Program-made: the position numbers and the translations under genes
Shown: piece after piece, positions 10,623-18,358 of the stretch
Layout of the letters: every line of letters begins with the position of its first letter
Numbering within the stretch: position 1 is the stretch's first letter
DNA from: Bryobacterales bacterium
Lineage (GTDB): Bacteria; Acidobacteriota; Terriglobia; Bryobacterales; Bryobacteraceae
Length of the DNA: 45,316 bases
Assembly (NCBI GenBank): GCA_009697505.1
Contig: SHUD01000017.1
Coordinates: forward strand, 1-45,316
Direction of reading: 5' to 3'
Notes under the pieces: model-generated
What the model was told of the DNA's origin: nothing
The model's database searches: none
The model's input: the letters and a program-made list of their open reading frames with translations, nothing else

Positions 10623-12521
10623 ATGGACGACTGCCACGGCGCACCCACCGCGACTTTGCCGCAGCCGCCCGCTGCCGGCAAGCAACATATCGTGGCCATC
10701 GTCGGGCCGCCGAACTCCGGCAAGTCGACGCTGTTCAACCGCCTCACGGGATTGCGCCAGAAGGTGGCGAACTTCCCGGGCGTCACGGTGGAACACCGCA
10801 TGGGGCGGGCGCGCCTGGATCACCACCGTGAAATTTATCTGGTAGATCTGCCGGGTGTCTACAGCCTGCATCCACGCACCGAAGACGAAAAGGTCACGCA
10901 CGACGTCCTGGCCGGAACCATGGAAGGCCTGCCCAAGCCAGACGCGGTCATTCTGATCCTGGATTCCACCAACCTGAGCCGTCATTTGTCCCTGGCTGCG
11001 CCGATTCTGGGCTTGGGTTTGCCGACGCTGGTGGTTCTCAACATGGCCGACGACCTGCACGGCCGAGGCGGCGAAGTGGACCCGGCGGAATTATCCAAGC
11101 AGCTCGGCACGCCCGTAGCACTGATCAGCGCGTCGCGGGGCAGCGGGATCGAAAAGATTACCGAGTTCCTCTCCGGCGCGACTTTGCAGCAGCTGCCGCG
11201 GCCACCATTGGTGGAACTACCGGTTCTTCAGAACGTACCCAAGATTCGCGATTGGGCTGCTAATATCGGCCGGCGCACCAAATACAGAGCACCCGCGCCA
11301 CCCGTGTGGACCCGCCGTTTGGATGGCGTCTTTCTGCATCCGGTGACCGGGCTAGTGGTTTTTCTGCTAGTGATCATCGGCGTGTTCCAGACTATTTTCG
11401 CGGGCGCGCGGCCGTTGATGGACGCGGTGCAAGCGGCGATTGAGGCCTCCGGGAGATGGATCGAGGCAACCATGCCGGATTCCCCGCTCCGCTCGCTGAT
11501 CGTGGACGGCATCTGGAGCGGCGTGGGCTCGGTGATTGTGTTCCTGCCGCAGATCCTGCTGCTGTTCCTGTTTATCGGGATTCTGGAAGACTCCGGCTAC
11601 CTGGCGCGCGCGGCACTGATCGCCGACCGCACCATGGCGAAAATCGGCTTGCAAGGCAAGAGCTTCATTCCGTTGCTTTCGGCTTACGCGTGCGCGGTGC
11701 CCGCCATTATGGCCGCGCGGACCATTGAAAACAAGCGCGACCGCACCGCTACGATTCTGATTGCTCCGTTCATGACGTGTTCAGCGCGCCTGCCGGTGTA
11801 TACGCTGGTGATCGCGGCGTTCATCCCGGAAAAACCGCTGCTGGGAATCTTCTTCGGCACGCGCGCGGCAGCTCTCCTGGGACTGTACGTGATCGGATTC
11901 CTGGCGGCGATCGTCACGGCTCGTCTGCTGAAGTCGACAGTACTCAAGAGCACGCGGGCGCCGTTCGTGCTGGAGATGCCCCCCTACCGCTGGCCCACCG
12001 TGCAGTCGCTGGCGCTGCGGCTGATCGACCGTTCGCGGGTTTTCCTGCGGCGGGCGGGAACCGTGATTCTGGCGGTGTCGGTGGTGCTGTGGGTGCTTTC
12101 GAATCTGCCGCTGGAGAATGGCAAGGCTCCCGAAATCGGGAACAGTTACGCGGGCATGGTCGGGCACGCGGTGGAGCCGGTGATCCAACCCCTGGGCTTC
12201 AACTGGAAAATCGGCATCGGCTTGATCACGTCGCTGGCGGCCCGCGAGGTGATCGTGGGCACGCTGGGCACGCTCTACGGAATCGAAGGCACATCGGAAT
12301 CCATGAACTTGCAATCGGCGCTGCGGCATGAGCTGACGCCGGGAGGCGCCGCGGCGCTCCTGGTATTTTTCGCCTTCGCCATGCAGTGCATGTCCACGCT
12401 GGCCGTGGTGCGCCGCGAGACCGGCGGCTGGACCTGGCCGGTGATCCAGTTCGTTTACATGACCCTCTTCGCCTACGTTTTTTCCTTCGCTGCAAACCGG
12501 CTGATCTCGCTGTGGTTTTGA
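10623..12521 (+). CDS. feoB: ferrous iron transporter FeoB
   Basis: A 632-residue inner-membrane Fe(II) transporter with an N-terminal G domain. The G motifs are GPPNSGKST (G1, near residue 28), GVTVEHRMG (G2), VDLPGVYSL (G3), LNMADD (G4) and a SAS G5 motif. A linker of about residues 150-230 leads to the membrane part, with gate motifs including LEDSGYLARAA and a FMTCSARLPVYTLV segment whose Cys is conserved in FeoB. Nine or so hydrophobic segments follow. It is shorter than the E. coli protein (about 770) because the second membrane half and loops are compact; the ends are intact. It belongs with feoA and is followed by trxB after 25 bases. Confidence 0.94.
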   Translation: MDDCHGAPTATLPQPPAAGKQHIVAIVGPPNSGKSTLFNRLTGLRQKVANFPGVTVEHRMGRARLDHHREIYLVDLPGVYSLHPRTEDEKVTHDVLAGTMEGLPKPDAVILILDSTNLSRHLSLAAPILGLGLPTLVVLNMADDLHGRGGEVDPAELSKQLGTPVALISASRGSGIEKITEFLSGATLQQLPRPPLVELPVLQNVPKIRDWAANIGRRTKYRAPAPPVWTRRLDGVFLHPVTGLVVFLLVIIGVFQTIFAGARPLMDAVQAAIEASGRWIEATMPDSPLRSLIVDGIWSGVGSVIVFLPQILLLFLFIGILEDSGYLARAALIADRTMAKIGLQGKSFIPLLSAYACAVPAIMAARTIENKRDRTATILIAPFMTCSARLPVYTLVIAAFIPEKPLLGIFFGTRAAALLGLYVIGFLAAIVTARLLKSTVLKSTRAPFVLEMPPYRWPTVQSLALRLIDRSRVFLRRAGTVILAVSVVLWVLSNLPLENGKAPEIGNSYAGMVGHAVEPVIQPLGFNWKIGIGLITSLAAREVIVGTLGTLYGIEGTSESMNLQSALRHELTPGGAAALLVFFAFAMQCMSTLAVVRRETGGWTWPVIQFVYMTLFAYVFSFAANRLISLWF

Positions 12522-12546
12522 GCTCCCTGCTACCATAGTTAAAATC

Positions 12547-13470
12547 GTGCGAAACGTTATCATTCTTGGGTCCGGCTGCGCCGGAAATACGGCGGCTATT
12601 TATACGGCGAGAGCCGGTCTGAATCCGCTGGTTATCATCGGGCATGAGCCCGGAGGCCAGCTTTCGCTCACCACCGAAGTCGAGAATTTTCCCGGCTTTC
12701 CCGACGGCATCAACGGCCCCGACCTGGTGATGAACATGCAGAAGCAGGCCGAAAGGTTCGGCGCCGAGTATATTTATGGCTCGGTGGGCGAGGCCGATCT
12801 CTCCCAGCGCCCCTTCCGCCTGAACATCGACGGCGAGTGGCAGGAATGCCGGACGCTGATTATCGCCTCGGGCGCCTCGGCGCGCTGGCTGGGGCTGCCC
12901 AATGAGCAAAAGCTGATCGGGCATGGAGTCAGCTCGTGCGCGACCTGCGACGGGGCGTTCTATCGCGATCGCAAGGTCATGGTGATCGGCGGCGGCGATT
13001 CCGCCATGGAAGAGGCCACTTTTCTGACCCGCTTCGGGCGCGAGGTCACGCTGGTTCACCGCAGGGAAGAGTTCCGCGCCTCCAAGATCATGCTGGACCG
13101 CGCGCGCGCGAATCCAAAGGTCAAGTTCCTGCTGAACACCGTGGTCGATGACGTTTACGATGTGTCGCGGAACCTGGTGACCGGCGTGAAGCTGCGCGAC
13201 CTGAAAAGCGGCCGCGCGTGGGATCAGGAAGTGGACGGGTTTTTTCTGGCGATCGGGCACGTACCGAACACCAAGCCCTTCGTGGGGCAGATTGACCTCG
13301 ACCCCGACGGCTATATCCTCACCAAGGGCGGCGCGCGCACCAATATCACGGGCGTGTTCCACGCCGGTGACGTGCAGGACCGGGTCTACCGGCAGGCGAT
13401 CACGGCGGCCGGGGCCGGCTGCATGGCGGCGATCGAAGCGGAGCGGTTCCTGGAAGCGGAGGGGCACTGA
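12547..13470 (+). CDS. trxB: thioredoxin reductase TrxB
   Basis: A 307-residue FAD/NADPH enzyme of low-molecular-weight thioredoxin reductase type. The FAD-binding motif is GSGCAGNTAAIYTARAGL near residue 7, the redox disulfide is CATCDGAFY near residue 133, the NADPH motif is GGGDSAMEEATFL, and the C-terminal FAD motif is GVFHAGDVQDRVYRQAITAA. These are all standard. The start is GTG; a TACCAT box lies 10 bases upstream and no Shine-Dalgarno sequence is seen. It probably supplies reduced thioredoxin; no thioredoxin gene is next to it. Together with feoAB upstream it forms an iron/redox stretch, although shared transcription is only an inference from the 25-base gap. Confidence 0.92.
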   Translation: MRNVIILGSGCAGNTAAIYTARAGLNPLVIIGHEPGGQLSLTTEVENFPGFPDGINGPDLVMNMQKQAERFGAEYIYGSVGEADLSQRPFRLNIDGEWQECRTLIIASGASARWLGLPNEQKLIGHGVSSCATCDGAFYRDRKVMVIGGGDSAMEEATFLTRFGREVTLVHRREEFRASKIMLDRARANPKVKFLLNTVVDDVYDVSRNLVTGVKLRDLKSGRAWDQEVDGFFLAIGHVPNTKPFVGQIDLDPDGYILTKGGARTNITGVFHAGDVQDRVYRQAITAAGAGCMAAIEAERFLEAEGH

Positions 13471-13527
13471 TCTGCTGTTCACGTTGAGGGCGGCTTCCGC
13501 GGCGGAAGTCTGTGCTAGGTTAGCGGT

Positions 13528-13755
13528 ATGAAGCTTCCCGCGCGCATTGAAGCGAGATCCGAGGTCATGATGGGGAAACCCTGCATCAAGGGAACCCGCA
13601 TTCCCGTGTACCTTCTGTTACAGAAGATGGCCGCGGGAGAGGACTCCGGGCAATTGCTGGCAGCTTATCCTCAACTCACCAAGGAGGACCTGCTGTCGTG
13701 CCTGGAATACGCCGCGGCGCTCGCTGGTGAGGAAGTCGTACTGACCGAAGCGTGA
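13528..13755 (+). CDS. DUF433 antitoxin-like protein
   Basis: A 75-residue DUF433 protein. The hallmark is MMGKPCIKGTRIPVYLLLQK, the G-K-P-x-I-x-G-T-R-[IV] motif with a helix-turn-helix-like fold, followed by the PQLTKEDLLSCLEYA helix. DUF433 proteins are commonly encoded directly upstream of PIN-like DUF5615 proteins and are thought to act as their antitoxins. The stop overlaps the next start in GTGA (13752-13755). A TAGGTT box at 13516-13521 ends 6 bases before the ATG, with no Shine-Dalgarno sequence, suggesting leaderless initiation. Confidence 0.85.
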   Translation: MKLPARIEARSEVMMGKPCIKGTRIPVYLLLQKMAAGEDSGQLLAAYPQLTKEDLLSCLEYAAALAGEEVVLTEA

Positions 13756-14099
13756 CGTTTCTCCTGGACGAGAATCTATCCCCGCGCCACGCGGAGCGCT
13801 TGCGCCACAACGGCAACGATGCTGTTGCGGTGCTGGAGATTGGTTTGTCCGGAGCGCATGATTCTGTTGTCCGTTCCGCGGCTATCAGTAGCGGGCGGGT
13901 AACGTTAGACGCCGACTTTGGAAACATAGTGCGGTACCCAACCGAAAGAACTCCTGGCGTCATCTGGCTGCGCCTCCACCCACCGGCAGAGGCCTCGATC
14001 CAAGTGGCTCTCGATCGGTGCTTGGCCAAGCTAGGCAAAGAAGACCTCACGGGGAAGCTCGTTGTGGTGGATGAAGACAAGATCCGTGTGCGGGGTTAG
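13752..14099 (+). CDS. DUF5615 PIN-like putative toxin
   Basis: A 115-residue DUF5615 protein, a shortened PIN-like nuclease fold. It begins MTFLLDENLSPRHAERLR (DEN-L-S start with the first acidic residue), has AHDSVVRSAAISSGRVTLDADFGNI (the D-x-D-F block in which the acidic residues of the active site fall) and ends KLVVVDEDKIRVR. It is coupled to the DUF433 gene through a GTGA overlap. A ribonuclease toxin role is inferred from the family and the pair arrangement; activity has not been shown for this kind of pair as far as I know. Confidence 0.82.
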   Translation: MTFLLDENLSPRHAERLRHNGNDAVAVLEIGLSGAHDSVVRSAAISSGRVTLDADFGNIVRYPTERTPGVIWLRLHPPAEASIQVALDRCLAKLGKEDLTGKLVVVDEDKIRVRG

Positions 14100-14157
14100 C
14101 GCGTCGGTTAGCCCAGGGATGGATAGCGCCAACTTTACACACTCCTCCGCTAACCCC
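14092..14157. repeat. 9-bp inverted repeat after the DUF5615 gene
   Basis: GGGGTTAGC at 14092-14100 (containing the toxin stop) pairs perfectly with GCTAACCCC at 14149-14157; another GGTTAGC occurs at 14106-14112. It could fold in the transcript end of the toxin gene or be a binding site upstream of the Rrf2 gene. There is no T tract, so it is not a standard terminator. Confidence 0.4.
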
Positions 14158-14166
14158 TACAATCGC

Positions 14167-14190
14167 TAGTTAGTATCTGTCCTTAGTTAG
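14167..14190 (+). promoter_or_regulatory. TAGTTAG direct repeat upstream of the Rrf2 gene, possible operator
   Basis: Two copies of TAGTTAG start at 14167 and 14184, a 17-base period. The outer ends also give a short inverted GCTA/TAGC pair. The second copy ends 12 bases before the Rrf2 ATG. Autoregulation by Rrf2 proteins is common, so an operator is possible, but no known consensus was matched. Confidence 0.35.
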
Positions 14191-14202
14191 CTGGCCTTCC
14201 GA

Positions 14203-14616
14203 ATGAAGATCTCCGTCAAGAGCGAATACGCGCTGCGTGCTGTGCTGGACCTGGCGCTGCAGCCTACCAATGAACCGGTGAAGATCGCCGATGTGGCGCG
14301 CCGCCAAAAAATCCCGCAAAAATTTTTGGAACTGATTCTGGCCAGCCTGAAGCAGGGCGGTTTTGTCGAATCCCGCCGGGGCGCCGAAGGCGGCTACCGT
14401 CTGGCGCGGCCGGCCAGTGAGCTCACCGTGGGCGAAGTCCTGCGGTTCATCGAAGAGGGTAAAAAGGCCAAGCGTTCGGCGGCCGATCCGTTCCACGATA
14501 TTTGGAATCAGGTGGATGCGGCCGTGGCGGCGATTATCGACCACACTACGTTCGCCGAAATGGCGCGCCGCTGGCAAAAATCCCAGGCCCGTTACGTGGC
14601 AAACTGGGAGATCTGA
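14203..14616 (+). CDS. Rrf2-family transcription regulator (CymR-like position)
   Basis: A 137-residue winged-helix regulator of the Rrf2 family. The N-terminus [20 protein letters not shown], the helix pair [20 protein letters not shown] and the wing [15 protein letters not shown] are diagnostic. The protein contains no cysteine, so it cannot bind an IscR- or NsrR-type Fe-S cluster. It ends in TGATG shared with the start of cysK: one base overlaps, so the two are translated together. In Bacillus and Staphylococcus the Rrf2 protein CymR is a cysteine-metabolism repressor that complexes with CysK; the adjacency makes a similar sensor role plausible. That is inference, because no effector site can be read from the sequence. 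Confidence 0.88.
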   Translation: MKISVKSEYALRAVLDLALQPTNEPVKIADVARRQKIPQKFLELILASLKQGGFVESRRGAEGGYRLARPASELTVGEVLRFIEEGKKAKRSAADPFHDIWNQVDAAVAAIIDHTTFAEMARRWQKSQARYVANWEI

Positions 14617-15566
14617 TGATCTTCCCCGACAACTCCTTCAGCATCGGGCGCACGCCGCTGGTGCGTCTCAACCGTGTGACCGATGGCGCGCAGGCCACGG
14701 TGGTCGCCAAGGTGGAGGGCCGCAATCCGGCCTACTCGGTGAAGTGCCGCATTGGCGCGGCGATGATCTGGGACGCGGAGCGCCGCGGGATACTGAAGCC
14801 GGGCAAGGAACTGATCGAGCCTACCAGCGGCAACACGGGCATCGCGCTGGCCTTCGTGGGCGCCGCGCGCGGCTATCCGGTGACGCTGCTGATGCCGGAG
14901 ACCATGTCGCTGGAGCGCCGCAAGGTACTCAAGATGCTGGGCGCGAAAATCATCCTCACCGACGGAGCCCTGGGCATGGGCGCCTCCATCGAACGGGCCG
15001 AACAGATGGTGGCGGCGGAGCCCAAGCGGTGGGTGCTGCTGCAACAGTTTCAAAATCCAGCGAATCCCGAGATCCATTTCAAGACCACGGGCCCCGAGAT
15101 CTGGGACGACACCCAGGGCAAGGTGGACGTCCTAGTCGCCGGCATCGGCACGGGCGGCACCATCAGCGGGATTTCGCGCTACATCAAGCTCGAAAAGAAG
15201 AAACCGATTCTATCTGTCGGTGTGGAGCCACAGGGCAGCGCCGTGATCAGCCAGACGCTGGCCGGGAAGGTGCCGGAACCGGGGCCGCACGGCATCCAGG
15301 GAATCGGCGCAGGTTTCATACCGGGAACCCTGGACCTCAAGATGGTGGACCGCGTCGAAAAGGTGAGCGATGAAGAATCTTTCGAGATGGCGCGCCGCCT
15401 GGCCAGGGAAGAAGGCCTGCTCTGCGGGATCTCCTGCGGGGCGGCCGTGGCAGCGGCCGTAAAGTTGGCCCACGAACCGGAAATGAAGGGCAAACTGATC
15501 GTGGTTATTCTGCCGGATTCCGGCGAGCGCTACCTGAGCTCGGCGCTGGCCGACGGCCTGGATTAA
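14616..15566 (+). CDS. cysK: cysteine synthase (O-acetylserine sulfhydrylase)
   Basis: A 316-residue PLP enzyme making cysteine from O-acetylserine and sulfide. Key motifs: [13 protein letters not shown] near residue 8, the PLP lysine in [17 protein letters not shown] near residue 42 (S-V-K), the substrate loop [12 protein letters not shown] near residue 69, the PLP-phosphate glycine loop [15 protein letters not shown] near residue 174 and [12 protein letters not shown] near residue 270. CysK and CysM are hard to separate by eye; length and motifs fit CysK better. ATG 14616 is chosen because homology begins there, and an upstream open stretch is only the regulator read in another frame. Cysteine supply fits the many Fe-S proteins in this window. 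Confidence 0.93.
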   Translation: MIFPDNSFSIGRTPLVRLNRVTDGAQATVVAKVEGRNPAYSVKCRIGAAMIWDAERRGILKPGKELIEPTSGNTGIALAFVGAARGYPVTLLMPETMSLERRKVLKMLGAKIILTDGALGMGASIERAEQMVAAEPKRWVLLQQFQNPANPEIHFKTTGPEIWDDTQGKVDVLVAGIGTGGTISGISRYIKLEKKKPILSVGVEPQGSAVISQTLAGKVPEPGPHGIQGIGAGFIPGTLDLKMVDRVEKVSDEESFEMARRLAREEGLLCGISCGAAVAAAVKLAHEPEMKGKLIVVILPDSGERYLSSALADGLD

Positions 15567-15582
15567 TCTTCGGACAAGAAAA

Positions 15583-15626
15583 AAGCGGGCGCTTTTCTGG
15601 GTGAAAAGGGGTGAGAGCGCCCGCTT
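15583..15626 (-). terminator. intrinsic terminator for the minus-strand hydrolase-NamZ transcript
   Basis: AAGCGGGCGCT (15583-15593) and AGCGCCCGCTT (15616-15626) form an 11-bp perfect stem. Read on the minus strand, the stem runs directly into TTTTTTCTT, a standard terminator. On the plus strand no T tract follows, so cysK messages are not clearly terminated here. The 22-base loop contains a second small stem (CTTTTC/GAAAAG, 15592-15597 with 15603-15608) that competes with the long one. Confidence 0.75.
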
Positions 15627-15717
15627 GTCGTAACGGGGATTTAATTAACTAGTAGAACGCTTTCAGCGGCCGAAGGGTTACCGGTCTGCAAAAAAATATT
15701 GGGCGGCGTGGGGCGAC

Positions 15718-15733
15718 TCTGCCATTCGGCAGA
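15718..15733 (-). other. small hairpin directly after the hydrolase-NamZ stop
   Basis: TCTGCC-ATTC-GGCAGA is a 6-bp stem with a 4-base loop touching the stop codon at 15734-15736. A run of seven A (15690-15696; T7 in the minus-strand transcript) lies 21 bases further on, too far for a normal terminator. It may protect the 3' end or pause polymerase. Confidence 0.4.
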
Positions 15734-18043
15734 TCAGTACAGCAGGAATGGTACCCGCCGCTGCTCATATTCCTGTGCTTGCTGGCGGACTCGCTCCTCG
15801 ATTTGCCCAGGAGCCACACCGGACTTCAGGGCCTCCACAACCTCTCGGCTACCAATCAAAAAGCGGCAAGCCTCGAAATTGATCTTGCCGGGATACAGCC
15901 GCTGTAAGGCGTATGCGAGGTCCAGGCCGACGCGCGCCGCATTCAACTGTTCGCGGTTCACGACGACGAAGCGCACGCCCTCGATCATCTTCCCGGCAAA
16001 GGGACCCGCGGAGGGTTGAAAGCGCGTGGCGTAAACGCGCACACCGGGCAGGACCCAATTGTTAAGAAACTGGGCCAGCTCGGGGCCACGGATCCAATCG
16101 GCGCCAATCTGCTCAAAGGGCGCATCGGTGCCCCGCCCGACGGAATAATTGGGCGCGGCTTCGAGCAGAGCCAGGCCAGGATAGAGCGCGGCGGCGTTCA
16201 AACTCCGCATGTTGGGCGAGGGATCGGTCCACGTTAAACCAGTGGAGTCGAACCAGTCTCCGCGCTGCCAGTTCTTCATCTTGATCACATGAAGATCGGC
16301 GCCCCACTTGCGTTCCGCGTTCTCCATCGCCGCGATTTCGCCCAGCGTGAGTCCGTGGCGCACGGGCAAGGCAGCGCATCCGACAAAGCTATGCAGATCG
16401 GCGTCGAGCACAGGACCCTCGACATGCACGCCGGTCACCGGATTGGGGCGGTCGAGAACATAGAACGGCTTCTTGGTTCTGGCGGCTTCTTCCAGGGCCG
16501 ATAGCAGCGTGCACGAATAGGTATAGAAACGCGCGCCCGCGTCCTGCATATCGAAAACCAGCGCGTCGACGCCGCTCAACATCGCGGGCGTGGAACGGTA
16601 ACGGCCATTGGCGTAAAGGCTCCAAATGGGCAGGCCGGTCGTAGCGTCTTTTCCGTCGGCGACATCGGGACGGTCGTCTTTGCCCGCAATTCCATGTTCG
16701 GGCGAAAACAGGGCCGTGACTTGTACGCCCGCCGCGCGCATCGCGTCGATGTTACGCTTTCCGTCGCGATCCAAACCGGTGTGATTGGTGATCAGCCCAA
16801 TCCGCTTTCCCCGCAGCGCCGCGAAGTTTTCCGCCGCGAGCACGTCAAGCCCCGTCAGCACCTGATGGTTGGGAGCGGACATGCGCCGGATGCCGGCGGC
16901 AGTGAGCGTTTCATACGATGGCGTACTCGCGTTGCCGGCAACGCCTAAAGCCGCGGCCACCACGGTCGCGATTTTCGAGCGCAGCGGATTCAGATTCTTG
17001 CCGCCTTTGGGATGCACCGAGTTCGTCAAGAGAATCACGTAGGTCTTCGAGCCGGGATCTATCCAAAGAGAAGTGCCGGTGAAGCCCGTGTGTCCAAACG
17101 AACCGATGGGGAACAACTCGCCGCGGGGAGCCGAAAAACCGGAGTCGATGTCCCAGCCGAGTCCGCGCAGAATGGGCTGATCCGGCGGAGAGTTCGGCGC
17201 CGTAAACTTCTTCACCGTGGGCGGGGAGAAGAGCTTTCCGCCGTTATCGGCGAGCATTTGGGCGTATTTGGCGAGATCGCCGGCCGTGGAGAACAGGCCC
17301 GCATGTCCCGCGACGCCGCCCATGTAACGCGCAGTGGGGTCGTGCACGACGCCGCGCAAAGGCTGACCCGTGGATGCGTCAATTTCCGTGGGAGCGATGC
17401 GCGGGCGAAGCGAAGCCGCGGGATGGAAGCCAGTCTCGTTCATTCCCAGCGGCGCGTAGACCGCTTCGCGGGCGTAAACGTCCAGCGCCTTGCCACTCAG
17501 GCGGCGCACGATTTCCCCCAGCAGTTCAAAATTTATGTCGCTATAGACGAAGCGGGTTCCCGGAGGCGATACCGATTTTTCTTGCAGAGCCCGGCGGATG
17601 CCGGTATCGTAGCCGCTCCAGGTGGGCACCAGATCGAGATCCGGACGCAGGCCCGAGAAATGCGTCAGCAGATCGCGAACCGTGATGTCGCTATGCCCGC
17701 CCTGAAACTCCGGTAGATAGGCAGTTACAGGATCATTGACGCGGAGCTTGCCTTCCTCAAACAACTTCATCAGCGCGGGCGTGGTGGCGGTCACTTTGGT
17801 GAGAGACGCAACATCGAAGATCGTATCCACGGTCATGGCCTCGCGCGTGGGCGCCAGGGCACGGCTGCCGTAGGCCTTGCGATGGACGATCTTGCCTTCA
17901 TGGCCGACGACCAGAACAGCGCCAGGAATCAGACCATCGCGGACAGCTGTATCCACCACGGAGTCGAGCGTGGCGGAAGCGGGGAACGTCTCCTGCGCCG
18001 CCGCGGCACTTACCAGACTGATGGCCAGCCAAAACAGCTTCAT
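15734..18043 (-). CDS. secreted serine hydrolase (beta-lactamase fold) fused to NamZ exo-muramidase
   Basis: A 769-residue exported two-domain protein. Residues 1-16 are a signal peptide (MKLFWLAISLVSAAAAQ). Residues about 20-370 are a beta-lactamase/penicillin-binding-like serine hydrolase with the S-x-x-K motif SLTK at 80-83, YSD at 168-170 (the Y-x-N/D position) and HTG at 319-321. Residues about 398-769 are a DUF1343 domain, now known as NamZ, an exo-beta-N-acetylmuramidase; visible blocks are GLITNHTGLDRDG, LFSPEHGIAG, VFDMQDAGARFYTY, LDRPNP and GRGTDAPFEQIGADW. In B. subtilis separate neighbouring genes encode a serine hydrolase of this fold (AmiE/YbbE), NagZ (YbbD) and NamZ (YbbC) for peptidoglycan recycling. 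Here two of the three are joined. The stop is followed by a hairpin and an intrinsic terminator. ATG 18043 is supported by the signal peptide. Confidence 0.9.
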   Translation of the reverse strand: MKLFWLAISLVSAAAAQETFPASATLDSVVDTAVRDGLIPGAVLVVGHEGKIVHRKAYGSRALAPTREAMTVDTIFDVASLTKVTATTPALMKLFEEGKLRVNDPVTAYLPEFQGGHSDITVRDLLTHFSGLRPDLDLVPTWSGYDTGIRRALQEKSVSPPGTRFVYSDINFELLGEIVRRLSGKALDVYAREAVYAPLGMNETGFHPAASLRPRIAPTEIDASTGQPLRGVVHDPTARYMGGVAGHAGLFSTAGDLAKYAQMLADNGGKLFSPPTVKKFTAPNSPPDQPILRGLGWDIDSGFSAPRGELFPIGSFGHTGFTGTSLWIDPGSKTYVILLTNSVHPKGGKNLNPLRSKIATVVAAALGVAGNASTPSYETLTAAGIRRMSAPNHQVLTGLDVLAAENFAALRGKRIGLITNHTGLDRDGKRNIDAMRAAGVQVTALFSPEHGIAGKDDRPDVADGKDATTGLPIWSLYANGRYRSTPAMLSGVDALVFDMQDAGARFYTYSCTLLSALEEAARTKKPFYVLDRPNPVTGVHVEGPVLDADLHSFVGCAALPVRHGLTLGEIAAMENAERKWGADLHVIKMKNWQRGDWFDSTGLTWTDPSPNMRSLNAAALYPGLALLEAAPNYSVGRGTDAPFEQIGADWIRGPELAQFLNNWVLPGVRVYATRFQPSAGPFAGKMIEGVRFVVVNREQLNAARVGLDLAYALQRLYPGKINFEACRFLIGSREVVEALKSGVAPGQIEERVRQQAQEYEQRRVPFLLY

Positions 18044-18049
18044 ACCGTT

Positions 18050-18340
18050 CTAGAGAACTTTCCGCGCCCCCTCTTCGAGCAGCGCGGCCAAATCGAAGTC
18101 AAGTTGCGTGATGCCCCCGGCGTCGTGCGTAACCAAATCCACCGTGACCCGGTTATAGACGTTCGCCCATTCCGGGTGGTGGTTCATTTTGTCGACACCG
18201 GGAACCGCACTCATCATGAATTCGATGGCGTGTTTGAAATCGGAAAACTTGTATTCGCGATGCAGTTTGCCGTTGCGCAAGCTCCATCCAGCCGTGCCGT
18301 CCAGTTTCGCGCTGATCTCCGCGTCCGTCATCTTCTGCAT
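18050..18340 (-). CDS. phhB: pterin-4a-carbinolamine dehydratase
   Basis: A 96-residue protein of the PCD/DCoH family, which dehydrates 4a-hydroxytetrahydrobiopterin after aromatic amino-acid hydroxylation or assists molybdopterin-related pterin recycling. The active-site block is MNHHPEWANVYNRVTVDL followed by VTHDAGGIT, the normal H-H-P-x-W...V-x-[IV]-x-[LTW]-x-T-H-x-x-x-G-[LI]-T pattern. AAGGAG lies 8 bases before the ATG in the minus strand, so the start is firm. It is 6 bases upstream of the hydrolase-NamZ gene and 18 bases downstream of the MutS-like gene. No phenylalanine hydroxylase is in the window. Confidence 0.92.
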   Translation of the reverse strand: MQKMTDAEISAKLDGTAGWSLRNGKLHREYKFSDFKHAIEFMMSAVPGVDKMNHHPEWANVYNRVTVDLVTHDAGGITQLDFDLAALLEEGARKVL

Positions 18341-18358
18341 TCGGGTACTCCTTCTTGA

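Noticed and set aside
12226-13482. A 418-codon minus-strand frame
   Set aside because: Antisense to trxB and the end of feoB, with low-complexity shadow composition.
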